Of a DNA stretch of 64,000 bases, positions 24,797 to 36,246 are shown piece by piece (the first letter of the stretch is position 1; each line of letters opens with the position of its first letter). The notes beneath the pieces were generated by a model. The model had not been told where the DNA came from. It did no database searches and was given only the letters and a program-made list of their open reading frames with translations. Made by a program: the position numbers and the translations under genes. This DNA is from Phaseolus vulgaris (taxonomy: Eukaryota > Streptophyta > Magnoliopsida > Fabales > Fabaceae), in the NCBI RefSeq assembly GCF_000499845.2, contig NC_023755.2, positions 31,087,753-31,151,752 on the forward strand, read 5' to 3'.

Positions 24797-25152
24797 TGTT
24801 CCGTCCGGTTGACCGGGACGTCTTCGTGCACGACCTCAACCGTCAGCCGGGGTCTCCTTCCCGTTGGTTGCCCGCGGATTCCTGCAAAAAAGGGGACAAA
24901 GAGGCGCCCTAGCGGCCGTGTGCACTCCGACGCTCAAGTCAGCCAGCAAGAAACACCAAAAAACTGTCCACCCACGTATCTGAGCACCGCGTGTGGCACT
25001 CTGAAAGTGGTAAAAGAACTGTGTATATGTGTGTGTGTTGTCTCCTTCAGGCAAAAATATTCTCCAGTCACTTGTACGTAATCCTAAAGCACGGGCAAGC
25101 AACCAGAGAGTTTCTCGTAAATTTGCCAAAGGTTCCAACCCTTTTTCCGACA
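24797..25152 (-). repeat. Truncated 5' LTR of gypsy A (356 bp)
   Basis: Matches 12852-13207 of the 3' LTR with 5 differences (1.4%). The outer ~867 bp, including the TATA-like box and U3, are missing. The sequence switches abruptly to CACTA-type AT-rich DNA at 25153, so this copy has lost its own promoter. Confidence 0.85.
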
Positions 25153-25588
25153 TTTGTTAATTTATATAATCATTAAGGTATAAACTATAATACAAGAAAA
25201 GACTTACGTGTCTAGTAAATGGTTGATGGTCAAAGTGTTAGTTTTCTTATGAAATGAACACAAGAGAACCATGAGAAAATGACAAGGAATAATGACCAAC
25301 AACTACTAATGACCCCTACAAGTTATAATAATATTAATAATAAATAAGTTCCAAATTAAATAACTGTAACTAAAAATTATATACTATTGATGCAACTAAG
25401 GTGTTAAATACACTTTTTGGCTTGCATTTTGAAATGTCTCTTTTAAGTATGTTTGCACTTCACTCGCTCTATTTCCTACACTCTGAATGAGAATTGGGTC
25501 AAAAAGATCCATAAATATAAGCATTCTTCTCTTTATAGAGGAGATAAATACCTTGAACATTGTAAAAAAGAATGTTAGAGTTAAAGTA

Positions 25589-25629
<41 letters not shown>

Positions 25630-25749
25630 CTATTTTTAAGGTTAATAAAAGTATATTTACAACAACCAAAGTTGTAGAATCAATATAGATAATGATCAAT
25701 ACCAATAACAATCTCACAAATATCCTTAAGGCATATTAAAAAGGGATGC
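25153..25749. other. AT-rich CACTA non-coding segment with (AT)n microsatellite
   Basis: About 600 bp of AT-rich DNA between gypsy A and the next recognised CACTA exon. It contains a pure AT dinucleotide run at about 25592-25625. No other feature was recognised; it is probably intronic sequence of the CACTA ORF. Confidence 0.5.
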
Positions 25750-27011
25750 TACTGGCCCTACCTACAACATCAAGAGGAATATCTAATGGACAATTTGGTA
25801 CCCCATTGTCACTACCACTAAACCAAGTTATTCGAGAGAAGACATTTATTATTCCTGAGGGTTGACAACTTTTAAATTTTTAGAATCATCCTAAATTTAA
25901 ATAAAATTAGTATATAAATATAACTCATGTGGAGATATTAAAAAGGATAAATACATAATTAACTAAAGCATTACAAACAACCCGTACTACAATCATATTT
26001 TTCAATCTAGTTGGTTAAATCATAAAATTCTTTGGGAATGTCCTACTATTTGTCCTACTATTTGAACCTCCTCAGTGGGTACATGAACTCAAGCAGAAGA
26101 ATCTTGAACATCTACAACCACAACTCGTATCATATCATCCTTAATCTTCCGGTGGTGGATGATCGATCCTAATTAACTATAGATTTTACCTAAGACCACA
26201 TAAATATATGAGAAGAAATAAAATATAAACCACAAATATAATTGGAATAAAATTTACCTAAGGCCACCAAATGTTGGGGAGGATCATCAACATACAATTC
26301 GCAATCAATAGGGATATCAACACCACCATGCCTTGATCCTTCAACAGTAGGACAATTTACCTTTATGCTAACAAGAAGGGAAACTTACGGAGGTGAAGGG
26401 GCAGTAGGAGGCTGAATGAACACTCCCATGGATACTAGCTCTGCTTACATTTTTTACAACAATTTATTCCTCAATGTAGGGAATATGTCCTTCTTAAGCT
26501 CATCTTTTTAGAAGTTTTTTGTCAGACTCACTAGGGTGTCATAAAGTAACTTGTCAAGCTAGAGTGCTAAAGAATTGCCTAATGCCCATCCCTCGTCCAG
26601 TACCACGAACACGTCCTGGATGCTTTGGACGACTAATGACAATGACTAATATGTCTTCAAGTCCTTGCATAGCGAATGATCCCTGAGAGCTTTGCTCCAC
26701 CAAATCATCCTACAAAACAAACATTTTAATGCAAATTTCAACACTAAAATCAACTTTCATTAAAATATGTCAAAATAATTTATGTCTTGAGTTACTTACA
26801 ATCTGCTCAGCTATGATCCGAGTTTCTTCAGATGTGTAATCTTCTGAAAAGAATACTAACCTTACTTCTAGCAAGCAAGGCCACAAAGCTAGTGAATTTT
26901 TTGCTATGCTCTCCAAAACATATTTCTCGTATTCATATCGAACTTGATGAACAATCTTTGATCAACACTACGACTAACAGTCAAGTCTCTTAGCCTAGTC
27001 GCATGTTTGCC
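25750..27011 (-). pseudogene. CACTA (En/Spm-type) transposase-associated ORF, N-terminal exons
   Basis: Short minus-strand exons separated by AT-rich introns show the plant transposase (Ptta/En/Spm, PF03004-like) pattern. Exon near 27011-26810: KGKHATRLRDLTVSRSV, then FIKFD, SEETRIIAEQI, ending at a GTAAGT donor. Next exon (about 26710-26575): DDLVEQSSQGSF and RPKHPGRVRGTGRGMGI. Exon near 26400-26260: DIPIDCELYVDDPPQHLVAL. Near 26180-26050: KDDMIRVVVVDV and PTEEVQIVGQ. Near 25860-25760: NGVPNCPLDIPLDVVG. The ULP1-like end is at 12601-12851 beyond gypsy A. Several frames are broken, so it is presumed non-functional. Confidence 0.7.
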
Positions 27012-27135
27012 CTTTTTTTGGCTAGGTAGTTTACATTGTTAAGTTGGAACTTATGCTCATTCACATAAACATCAGGTTAAGACTATTTGACATTTTCCAA
27101 GTCTTATAATGGGTTTTCTCTTCATTATTACTAAC
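27012..27135 (-). pseudogene. Copia gag relic, copy 2 (part left of gypsy B)
   Basis: Minus-strand SNNEEKTHYKTWKMSN-like coding matches copy 1 at 11150-11340 and continues across gypsy B at 45602. It abuts the CACTA ORF at about 27012. Confidence 0.6.
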
Positions 27136-27929
27136 TGATCCTGCCTGTTGACCGGAACGCTGGAGAATGCCTCGTCAAAGGATCGACGTGCGCACCGCTT
27201 CTCACCTTCGCTCCTCTCCGGGATCTACTTCAAGAACCTGCAAAGAAACGACACGGCGCCGCTGCGGCCGATCGCACTCCGACGCTCAAGTCAGTGACGG
27301 TATCACCAAATACTAAGAACGAGAACCGTGCAAATCCTTCTCTCACAATCAGCTCTATCACTCGCAAGCGTAAAGTGTATGAACTGAACGTGCGTACCTT
27401 AGAAAGTCTGTTAAGAACTCTTATATACCTGGTTGTTTTCTCTCTCCTGGCAGTTACAGACCTGGACACGTGGCTTGCATCCAACTGTACACGTGCCATC
27501 ATCTGGAGGCTCCCTGACTTGGCGCTGCTTCTGCTCTCATTTTGGCTAAGTTACTTATGCATGGTACTGCCCAGTGCATAGCTAACTTGGGAGTACGATC
27601 TCTACTGAAACTGGCGAGTTAGGGCCTTCATACACCTTCCCTGTGGTCTCGCCGGCCGCCTTCATAATCTGCTTCTCCCTCATCTTCGGCGATGTGCTTG
27701 TTCTGGCGATCTCCGACTGCTTGTTCGCCTGGGTCTATATCTGGCGACTCCATCTTCAACCTGGCGATCGCCTATTCTGGTAAGCTGGAAATCGGAACAC
27801 GGCAACTTAACAATCGGCGACTACACGTGCCTCCCGACTTCCTTCCTAACTGCCAACCTGGCGCCTTGTCAACACGCCTACACTGTAGCAGGGTGCCACG
27901 TCATCATACCCGACCACCAGGGCGGTACA
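27136..27929 (-). repeat. 3' LTR of gypsy B
   Basis: Begins TGATCCTGCC and ends GGCGGTACA on the plus strand, next to the polypurine tract (CAAGCCTCCCAGTCTT). A sense TATA box lies at 27421-27429 and the conserved R/U5 block at 27255-27294. Same length as the 5' LTR. Confidence 0.92.
27421..27429 (-). promoter_or_regulatory. Sense TATA box in gypsy LTRs (B 3' LTR copy)
   Basis: GGTATATAA in the sense direction. The same box occurs at 45093-45101 (B 5' LTR, the active promoter position), 53430-53438 (C1) and 56179-56187 (C2), each 120-190 bp before the conserved R/U5 block. Confidence 0.6.
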
Positions 27930-28080
27930 CAAGCCTCCCAGTCTTAAGCGAAGACTTGTCTAGCGAAAAGACTGAAAGAGCCTTCGTTAACACCGATCTA
28001 CGCGGCACTGACGCAGAATTCCAAGCGATTGTACTTTCTGCTGCTCTGACGCTCCACCAAACCCTTCACTCATCGTTCGA

Positions 28081-28086
28081 CACGTG
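28081..28086. promoter_or_regulatory. G-box CACGTG upstream of antisense gene B
   Basis: CACGTG in CGACACGTGGCTTC lies 203 bp before the 5'-UTR intron donor at 28284. Spacing is nearly the same in C1 (194) and C2 (196). Confidence 0.45.
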
Positions 28087-28283
28087 GCTTCATCAACGGC
28101 TCTCTTCATCTGCCGTTAGCGCTTCCTAAAATCATTTCGAAAACCCTTAAACCCATTACGCTCCACTGTTCCATCACTTTCTTCGTGCTTGCAAACGCTC
28201 TAACTTCCCTCTGCGAAAACTCTCAACGCTCTTCAACGCTCCAGATCACCATCTTCCTCCATCGTCTTCCCGATCATCGAAAG

Positions 28284-31158
28284 GTAATTACTTTCCTTCA
28301 TCTGCTGGGTTTCCTTGCATTTTCACCGATTTGCATCATCCTGTAACTGCCTGGTGCATACGCTGTGGGTTGTTTTTCCATTTCTCCTTCTGCGTAACTT
28401 AGGGCTTTGTCGATCGTCGCAACGAACATACACTCGTTCATTTTTTCACCTTCCTTCTGTGATCGAGTCAGCCTCTGTAATCCCCTGATCGTTTCTTCTT
28501 TCTTCTTCCTTTGCAGTTGCTATCATCACTCGCACAAAGATTACCCCGAACCCCCTCCTTCAGCACGAAACCTTCCTTCACAAGCACACGACCCAACACA
28601 AGTTCGTGGCGCTCCGTCTTCGCAGGCTGTGAGGCCTGCGTCTTCCCAAACTGTCCCGGCTCAGGCGACTCCATCTAACGCTGGAGGAGCCCCCGCCCCT
28701 ATGCCAGACTTCAAAACTCTATACCCCTGGGCTAATCCAACCCTTCTGAAGGAGACCTCGTCGGTGAACACTGCGGGAGCAGTTTTGCGGTTGACAAAGG
28801 GGGACGAGGCCTATCAAACGTTTCACAAGGAGCACGACGAGAGGATGATGGTGCTGCCTTGCCCCGCCGCTCTGCCAGTGTGTGCCGATGACAAAGTAAG
28901 CGCCGACGGGCCCTTCTGCTTTGTTTACACAACTTTCTTCAAGAAGGTCAAGCTCAGGTTTCCCCTCACCCGATTCGAGAGGGAACTTTTGACCGAGCTC
29001 AATATTGCTGCCGCCCAGCTTCACCCCAACAGCTGGGCGTTTGTTCGAGCCTTTCAAATAACATGCGACCACCTGGGGTTGCCCGCGTCGGTGGACGTGT
29101 TTTTGTTCCTTTTTTAGGCCAAGCACCCAGGAGACCGCCTGTGGGTCAGCCTGAATGCAATTGCTGGGAGATCCATTTTTACCATCTTCCAGCAATCGTA
29201 CAAAGACTGGAAGGGGAAGTTCATCCAAGTACGTGCAAACGATAAAGACACCTCCCTTCTTGATGGCTTCCCCTTGTACTGGGTGGACAAGGGGAAGAAG
29301 GAGTCCAAGAGCTGCTTCAGGAGGCCCAGAAGTCCTGATAGCATGGGAGCATTGGACCGAGACCTCTGTCTATTCTGGAAGAGGGTGGCGGATGCCAACA
29401 TAACATTCCTGACCCCCACCTTGATCTCCTTCGAATTCTTTGAGGACCAGCTAGAATTCCAAATAGGTTAGGACATCCAAACTGTTGCTTTGATACTGCT
29501 TCTGATATTGTTTCTGGGCGTCTTGTGCGATACGCACAAGACTTTGGTTTTACCTTTTCTGCATATACTACCTGTTTTGCTGTTTTATTACCTCATACAC
29601 TTATCGTTTTCTTCTCTGAGCTAACTCATGCATTTTCGTTTCATGCAGACAACATGTTGGGTAAAAACATGCTCGCCGACTTAAAGGCGCTCGCCCGAAA
29701 CCACGGGTTGGCGACCGGTTCCCAAACGGTGCCCAACTCGGCGGTCGAGAAGGCCATTGTTCATGGGCGATCACCGCCCAAGGAACCCACCCAGCGCAAG
29801 AAACTGGTCCTTAAGAGGCCTAAGCGAAAAGCCCCTCAAATCGTCCAAGAGGAGGAGGAAGAGGACGACGAGGTCACAGAGGATGGCCTTGTCACGAAAA
29901 GGAAGAGGGTGGCACCATCTTCTCCACCTGCTCCACCCCCTCTTCCAACCTCAACACCACCATCAACGCCTGCTCCTCCTCCCTCATCGCCAACACCACA
30001 AGCCCCTTCATCACCAGTCCAAGCAGTTCCACTGGCCACTGCGCCACCTGCAGCTGAGGCTCAAGAGCCAAATTTCTTTGAGGACCCCCAAGCGCCTCTA
30101 CGCCGTACGTGTCAGTAGGAGGGGGCCCCCCTTCAAACACTTCAGCTGCAGAAAACGTTCCAATCAGGGATGAGGTTGCTCACACCTCTCCAATCCTGAT
30201 TACCGAATCCCCGATTGCGTCGCCACACCATGAAGCAACCACTGAAGATATTGCTAAGGAAGGTGGCGGCGAGAACCCTCAACAAGCCCCCCTGGCGCCT
30301 CTCCAAGCAGCGAACCTTTCCCTCGAAGTCACAAGGATGTGGGAACCTCTGACTGCCAAACTCAAAACCATAGCAGAGGATATCCCATCGATCATAACGA
30401 GAGCTGTGGAGAGCTCCACCAGGAGGCTTCAAGACGATTTCTACAACCTCAAGACTGAAAATAGCACTATGAAGGTCGAGGTGGAGAAAATGTCATTCAG
30501 CCTGACGCTCGCAGAACTTGATCACTCGCGAGTAGAGGATGCCCTGAATACCGAGCTCAGGCTGGCGCGCAAGGAAGCTGCTGACCTTCGCCGCAAAGTT
30601 CATGATCTTGCCCAAGAGAAAGTTGAGCTAGAAAGCAAAATCGTGCCTCTGCGCACCAAGGCGAGCGACCTGGAGGCTCACATTCAAGCTGACGCCGCCA
30701 GGGTGCAAAAACTGGAGCAGAGGTCGATCGACCGCGAGAAGCTACTTGGGCAAGTAGAAAAAGCGAGGGACGACGCTATGGCTGATCTCGCCGAGGCCAA
30801 CAAGGAAAAAGGAAAGATGGTTGCCGAGTTGACCCAAGCTCAAACGGAATCCAAGAAGGTTACTGACGACCTTCTTCATGCTCGAGAGACCAACGAACAA
30901 CTCCGAAAACAGGTCGAAGAGCTGGAGCAGCAGAACAAGGAGCTCAAGAAACAGGTTGAAGAACTTCAAGGGCAAATTGAAGAACTTAAGCTAAGCTCTG
31001 CTCAGATTCTGGTTGCTGGATTCGAAGCCGCTCGGGAACAATTCGCATGCCTATTCCCCGATCTCGACCTCAGCATGGTGTCGTTGAACAACGAAGTAGT
31101 AGATGGAAAGGTCGTTCCCGCCGAAGGCTCAACCAACTCCACCCCGTCTGCTACTTGA
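28284..31158 (+). pseudogene. Antisense gene B (PF04195-like domain plus coiled coil)
   Basis: Predicted 5'-UTR intron 28284-28516 (AAAG|GTAATT ... TTGCAG, 233 bp). Exon 1 runs to 29466: DFKTLYPWANPTLLKETSSV, LPCPAALPVCADD, FVYTTFFKKVKLRFPLTRFE, ELNIAAAQLHPNSWAFV, SVDVFLFLF, then a TAG at 29115-29117, then AKHPGDRLWVSLNAIAG. Intron 29467-29648 (182 bp, GT-AG) is phase 1 and restores the frame of MLGKNMLADLKALARN. A linker with KRPKRKAPQ and a Pro-rich stretch follows, then a frameshift near 30110 and a ~230-residue coiled coil (EELEQQNKELKKQVEELQG) ending VVDGKVVPAEG. A normal ATG was not found; the equivalent position reads ATCACTCGCACAAAG. Its function is unknown, and the copy is broken by one stop and one frameshift. 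Confidence 0.8.
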
Positions 31159-31739
31159 TAATTTCGCTTGTATATACCTTGTAATAAAAACTCGTGCATA
31201 TGTGTTTTGAACAGATACTTATTTCAATCACCAAACTTGGATATTCTCTCCCCTGACTCCTTTTAAGCGCTTTAGCCTTCTTTGTATGTTTAACTTTGTC
31301 GGATTTAACTTAACAATTTTGCGAATACGACTTTTGACGTAACTGCCTCGAGCCAATTCAAACTTAAGCAATAATCACTTTAAACAACTTGTATTCTTAA
31401 GGCAACTAACCTTATCGCAAGAATACCCTTCGAACAACGAACTGTAACTCAATCATTGGCTCAAACAACGTCCCACTCGACCTGCTTTATCAAACAAGTC
31501 TTTCAACCTTCTCGCCGTCGTTTACACTCTTCCCGATCGCCAAGACCCCTTGGTAACATCAGCTTTTCCTAGCCTCATGCTTTGGCAATCGTTTCTTTAT
31601 CTGGGGTAGAAGCGCCCTTTAGGATCTTCCTTTGCCCCCCTGAACTTCAGAGCAAAAGACCGGTTGACTAGGCATTCTCTTCGAACCTGCCTTAGCTACC
31701 TTTCAAGCTTCTTCCACCCTCTGCGCCATACCTGAACTC
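31159..31739. other. Spacer after antisense gene B
   Basis: Includes a possible antisense polyadenylation region (TAATAAAAACTC near 31182). Otherwise no coding or repeat structure was recognised. Confidence 0.4.
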
Positions 31740-32330
31740 GTTCGAGACGAGAAGGATTTTATCTTGCCTGTGCTCGCATGTAAGCGAGAAGGTCTTTAAC
31801 TCGCCTGAACTCGCTCATCGGCGAGAAGGACTTTTACTCGCCTGAACTCGCTCATCGGCGAGAAGGACTTTAAATGGCCTTAACTCGCTCGACGGCGAGA
31901 AGGACTTTATCTGGTGCCCCAACTTGCCCAGGGTGTACATCTCCTCCCCCCTGGATGCACTGAGGACCTTTCTTTTTCTCGCCTGCACTCGCTCGACGGC
32001 GAGGAGGTCTTTAACTGGCCTTAGCTCGCACAACGACGATAAGGACTTTATCTGGTGCCTCAACTTGCCCAGGGTGTACATCTCCTCCCCCCTGGATACA
32101 CTGAGGACCTTTCTTTTTCTCGCCTGCACTCGCTCGACGGCGAGGAGGTCTTTAACTTGCCTCAAAACGCGCGAGGGCGTTGAGGTCTTTCCTCTGGTGC
32201 CTCTGATCGCCGAAAGACGATGAGGACTTTAAAACTTGACTGGTGCCTCCAATCGCCGAAAAACGATGAGGACTTACAACTTAACTGGTGCCTCCGATCG
32301 CCGAAAGACGATGAGGACTTAAAACCTTTT
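31740..32330. repeat. Minisatellite array in gypsy B spacer
   Basis: Three kinds of repeat adjoin: ~35-48-bp units with CTCGC(C/T)TGAACTCGCTC and GGCGAGAAGGACTTT (31740-31900); a 141-bp unit present about twice (CTGGTGCC anchors at 31911 and 32052); and ~45-bp units with TCGCCGAAAGACGATGAGG (32190-32330). It lies between antisense gene and pol, the hypervariable region of Tat elements. Confidence 0.8.
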
Positions 32331-32568
32331 AGAAAGCACGCGATATATCTTTTCTTGCCTTAAATCATGTACAAATGACAAGGTCTTTCTTCAAAACCTT
32401 TGAAAATAGCACACATGCAATCTGAAAACACCTTATACTTCGAAAACTCTTCTTTTATTGGGTGGCCTCATTAAAAACCCTCCTTAGGGAAAAAAGAGTG
32501 CCCCCTTCAAACTGTTTTAACAGAGACATTGTAATATAACATTGTGTTTGTCTTTACTTACAAAGCTC

Positions 32569-35110
32569 TTAATTATAGTACAACTTCAGGTGTGTGGCGT
32601 TCCAGGTACGAGGGATCGCCCCTCCTTCCAGCGTCTCTAAGCGGTAGGCCCCGTTCCCGAGCGCCTCGGTTATTCTGAACGGTCCAGTCCACTTGGGTGA
32701 CAATTTATTCTCCATCTCGTACTGGTGGGCCTTCCTCATCACCAGGTCGCCCTCTCTAAACTGCCTTGGCATCACCTTTGAGTTGTATCTTCGCTCGATC
32801 CTCCTCTTCACCGCCTCAGCCTTCAGCCTCGCCTCTTCCCTGACCTCATCCAGCAGATCCAGGTTCAGCCTTCTCTCTTCATTCGAGTCTTCCTCTACAA
32901 AGTTCTGGAATCTCGGCGAGCTCTCCTGGATCTCCACCGGAATCATGGCGTCACACCCATAGACCAAGCTAAACGGGGTCTCATGGGTTCCTGACTGCCC
33001 GGTGGTGTGGTACGCCCAGACTATACGGGGCACCTCCTCAGCCCAACTTCCCTTGGCTTTCTCAAGCCTTCTCTTCAAACCTCTCAACAACACCCGATTA
33101 GCTGATTCCACCTGGCCATTTGTTTGAGGGTGCTCGACGGATGCAAACACTTGTTGAATTCCTACCCCTTCGCAAAGCTTCTTCAACAGGTGGCTTGCAA
33201 ACTGCGTCCCATTATCTGACACCAGGCGCTTAGGCACTCCAAACCGGCACACGATGTTCTTCCATACAAAACCTTCGATCTTGTGTGCGGTGATCTGGGC
33301 CACTGGCTCTGCTTCAATCCACTTGGTGAAATACTCAATCGCCACCACCAAGTACTTCATTTGCCTGATCGCCAGCGGGAAAGGTCCCAGGATGTCGATT
33401 CCCCAAGTATGAAACGGCCAAGGGCTATAGATCGACTTCAACTCCTCGGGAGGTGCCTTATGCCAATCGGCGTGCTGCTGGCATTGTTTACAACATTGGG
33501 CATATTTCTTGCAATCTTCTCTCATGGATGGCCAGTAGTAGCCTGCACGGAGAGTCCTCGCGGCCAGAGCTCGACCCCCGACGTGGCTTCCACATATACC
33601 TTCGTGGAGCTCTGCCATAATTCTCGTGCACTTCTCGCCGTGTATACATTCCAGGAGTGGGTGAGTGAACCCAAACCTGTACAGATCGCCATCAATCAAT
33701 GTATACTTGCTGGAATTTTTCTTTACCTTCCTAGCTTCTGTTGGATCCAGCGGGAGGAGGCCATCTGCCAAGCACCGCTTGTACTGTGTTATCCAAGTGT
33801 CTGGCTCATGGGCGGCGCAAACCTGCATCACATCCACCTTCTCTCCTCGACATGCTCTAATTCTCGGCGATCTCAGAGTTTCTTGCGTCAAAGACTTATG
33901 GCTTCTCGCTGCTCTCTCCGTCGACTTGCTTATCTGAAGGACCAGGTGATCTGCTACAAATGCCCTCGGCGTCTTCAGAGTTTCTTGAATCACCGTCCTC
34001 TGCCTACCCCCCTTGCCTGAGCTGGCGAGCTTAGCCAGCAAGTCAGCTCGGGCATTCTGCTCTCGGGGCACATGTACTACTTCAAAAGAGGCAAAGGAAC
34101 TCTTCAATTCCTGCACATACGCCAAGTAAGCCGCCATTTGTGGATCTTTAGCCTGGAACTCGCCTGTTACTTGCCCTGTGACCAGCAGCGAGTCACTCTT
34201 AGCCATCAGCACCCTAGCTCCCATCTCCTTGGCCAGCAAAATCCCAGCGATCAGCGCCTCATACTCTGCTTGATTGTTGCTGGCTTTAAAGGCAAACCTC
34301 AAAGATTGCTCGATCAGCACGCCGTTGGGCCCTTCCAATATGACTCCAGCACCGCTACCCTGCTGGTTCGACGATCCATCCACCGAGAGTACCCAACGGA
34401 AATCGTCTCCTTCAACCCGCGTCGCCTCTAATGAGAGCTCGACCACGAAATCTGCAAAGATTTGCCCCTTGATCGGGCCTCGGGGCTCATATTTAATGTC
34501 AAACTCTGACAACTCCACTGCCCACTTCACCATTCTTCCCGCAACGTCAGGTTTCTTCAAGACCTTCTGGATGGGCAGGTCAGTCATCACCAGTATTGTG
34601 AAACTGTGGAAGTAATGGCGCAACCTCCTCGCCGAAAACACCACAGCCAGCGCAGCCTTCTCCAGGGCCTGATATCTCGTTTCTGGGCCCTGCAACACTT
34701 TGCTCACAAAATAAATAGGCTTCTGAGCCTGATCTTGATCCTGGGCGAGCACCGCACTGACCGCCCTCTCAGTCACAGCGAAATACAACCTGAAAGGGAT
34801 TCCCGCCAGCGGTTTGCACAGAACCGGCGGGCTCGCCAGATACTCCTTCAGCTTGACGAAAGCTTCCTCACACTCTTTCGTCCAAGCAAACTTATTATTG
34901 CGCCGCAGACATTGAAAATAGGGGTGCCCCTTTTCTCCGCTAGCTGACACGAAGCGAGATAGGGCTGCCATCCGACCTGTTAGCTGCTGGACTTCTTTCA
35001 CCGTAGCCGGGCTTCTCATCGCCAAGATGGCGGCACACTTGTCCGGGTTAGCTTCTATTCCTCTTTCAGTCAAGAGAAAACCCAAAAATTTTCCCGCCTC
35101 CACGCCGAAA
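32569..35110 (-). CDS. gypsy B pol, C-terminal part (RT end, RNase H, aRNH, integrase)
   Basis: An open frame of about 844 codons continues the 41532-44404 frame across element D. It starts in the RT connection at FGVEAGKFLGFLLTERGIE. Then a Ty3-type RNase H (FRLYFAVTERAVSAVL), the aRNH domain (SVDGSSNQQGSGAGV, NQAEYEALIAG, KSDSLLVTG, ARADLLAKLA), an integrase HHCC finger (HEGICGSHVGG ... CKQCQQHAD), the D-D-E core (WGIDILGPF, SDNGTQF, NGQVESANR) and a C-terminal region ending HLKLYYN. All catalytic residues are present and no stops occur. It cannot be translated with its own N-terminal half because D separates them. Confidence 0.9.
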
Positions 35111-35115
35111 ATGAC

Positions 35116-35164
35116 ATTATACTCAACAATTCAAATCTGTTCCCCGGCAACGGCGCCAAAAACT
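35116..35164 (-). repeat. Extra PBS/leader fragment beyond the 3' LTR of D
   Basis: 49 bp identical to 40401-40449 except at one base (CCCC versus CTCC in the PBS). In the sense direction it follows the 3' LTR as if a second copy of the element began there. Confidence 0.9.
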
Positions 35165-36246
35165 TGATGACTTTTTACGGCAAGTGCACCGTGTTTGTCA
35201 GAAGTAATAATTGTCCCTAAGGACGGATATCGATCCCACAAAGAACAGTGAATCATCGAGTACAATATTCGCTAAATATAACAACAGAACAATAAAAAAG
35301 AGTGTGAAGTGATTATGTTGGCACTGATTAATAAGAAAACAAACAAAGAATTAGTTGCTTCAATTGGAAAAATTGGGATTAAGTTTCATCTCTCTCACTC
35401 TCATGTATTTTGATTAGCATGTTAATATCAAGTTCTTTAATTGAAATTGATGTCCGTATAAAAATCATTTATATCGATTCCTCGCATATAAAATCCTTAA
35501 GAATGTTCCCTAACTATCGATCCCTCGCATACTTATAAGAACAACTTAGAACGAAGCTCAGACGTTTAATAGCAATTAACATTTCAAGTCTATTCCTAGC
35601 ACTCAAATATGTTAAGTATTGTTGTTTAGGTCCGAACCCTAAAAATACCTCCCGGTCAGATTTAAGATTCTCAATTTGTCACGGAGAATTAAAAGTAAAA
35701 CAACAATACCAATAATCAATCAAGAACTGAATATTAATATATAAAATATCACCTCAATACATAAGAGTTTAAGCAGATTACTCCCAATCCCAAAGGGTAG
35801 AATTAGCCACGCATACTTTTATCACCTTCCATTCTCCCAATTGGGTTACAATTCACTCTATGGTGTTTTCCTCTCAATCTGGCACCCTAAGGTTGAGCCT
35901 CTAGCCCTCTATTTATCCTAGTTTTCTAGGGTTAGGCTAACGGGCTAAATGATAAACATAAAAAAGGCCCAATCTTCATTTGTATCTTTTTCCATTCTGG
36001 GACCTTCTATCTTTATCTTTTTAGCTCAAATCATTCATCTTTAATCCAAATCTCCAATCTTCCTTAGAAATCTGCAATTAACACCAAATTTGGGAATAAA
36101 ATACTCTTATTCAAATAAAGATCATAAAAAAATGTAAAAAGGTATAAATTCATAAATTAGAGATTATTTTATATGTAAATTAGCAATAAATTCTCATAAG
36201 TGTCTATATTTTAATATGAAATATTACTGAAATTAGACACTTATCA
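35165..36246 (-). repeat. 3' LTR of element D
   Basis: Plus-strand limits are TGATGACTTTTTACGG and GACACTTATCA. A sense TATA-like ATAAATAG lies at about 35909-35918. The polypurine tract (CACTCCCCAACTT, plus strand) begins at 36247. Confidence 0.92.

Larger units (their letters stand above)
12852..25152 (-). mobile_element. Ty3/gypsy Tat-lineage element A (composite, 5' LTR truncated)
   Basis: Reading the minus strand: truncated 5' LTR, PBS, gag-protease-RT-RNase H-aRNH-integrase in one frame, antisense gene A2, an LTR fragment, antisense gene A1, and a complete 3' LTR. The dual RNase H and the PBS TGGCGCCCACCGTGGGG place it in the Tat (Retand/Ogre-like) group. It lies inside the CACTA ORF. 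Flanks (GTAGA left, TTTGT right) do not match, as expected if the outer 5' LTR and its flank were deleted. Two amber stops and two in-frame deletions make pol non-functional. Confidence 0.85.

Noticed and set aside
29115..29117. TAG in antisense gene B counted as a CAG-to-TAG change
   Set aside because: Sibling copies have GAG (Glu) here, so the ancestral codon is uncertain; it was left out of the deamination finding.
28407..29471. Antisense gene as an envelope-like gene
   Set aside because: It is on the opposite strand to gag-pol, has no signal peptide or membrane segment, and has a coiled coil plus a PF04195-like domain instead.
31815..32165. 116-codon minus-strand frame with internal peptide repeats
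   Set aside because: The peptide repeat only reflects the 141-bp minisatellite; there is no independent evidence for coding.
31740..32330. Possible CRISPR-like array
   Set aside because: Units are imperfect, lack unique spacers of constant length and lie inside a plant retrotransposon.
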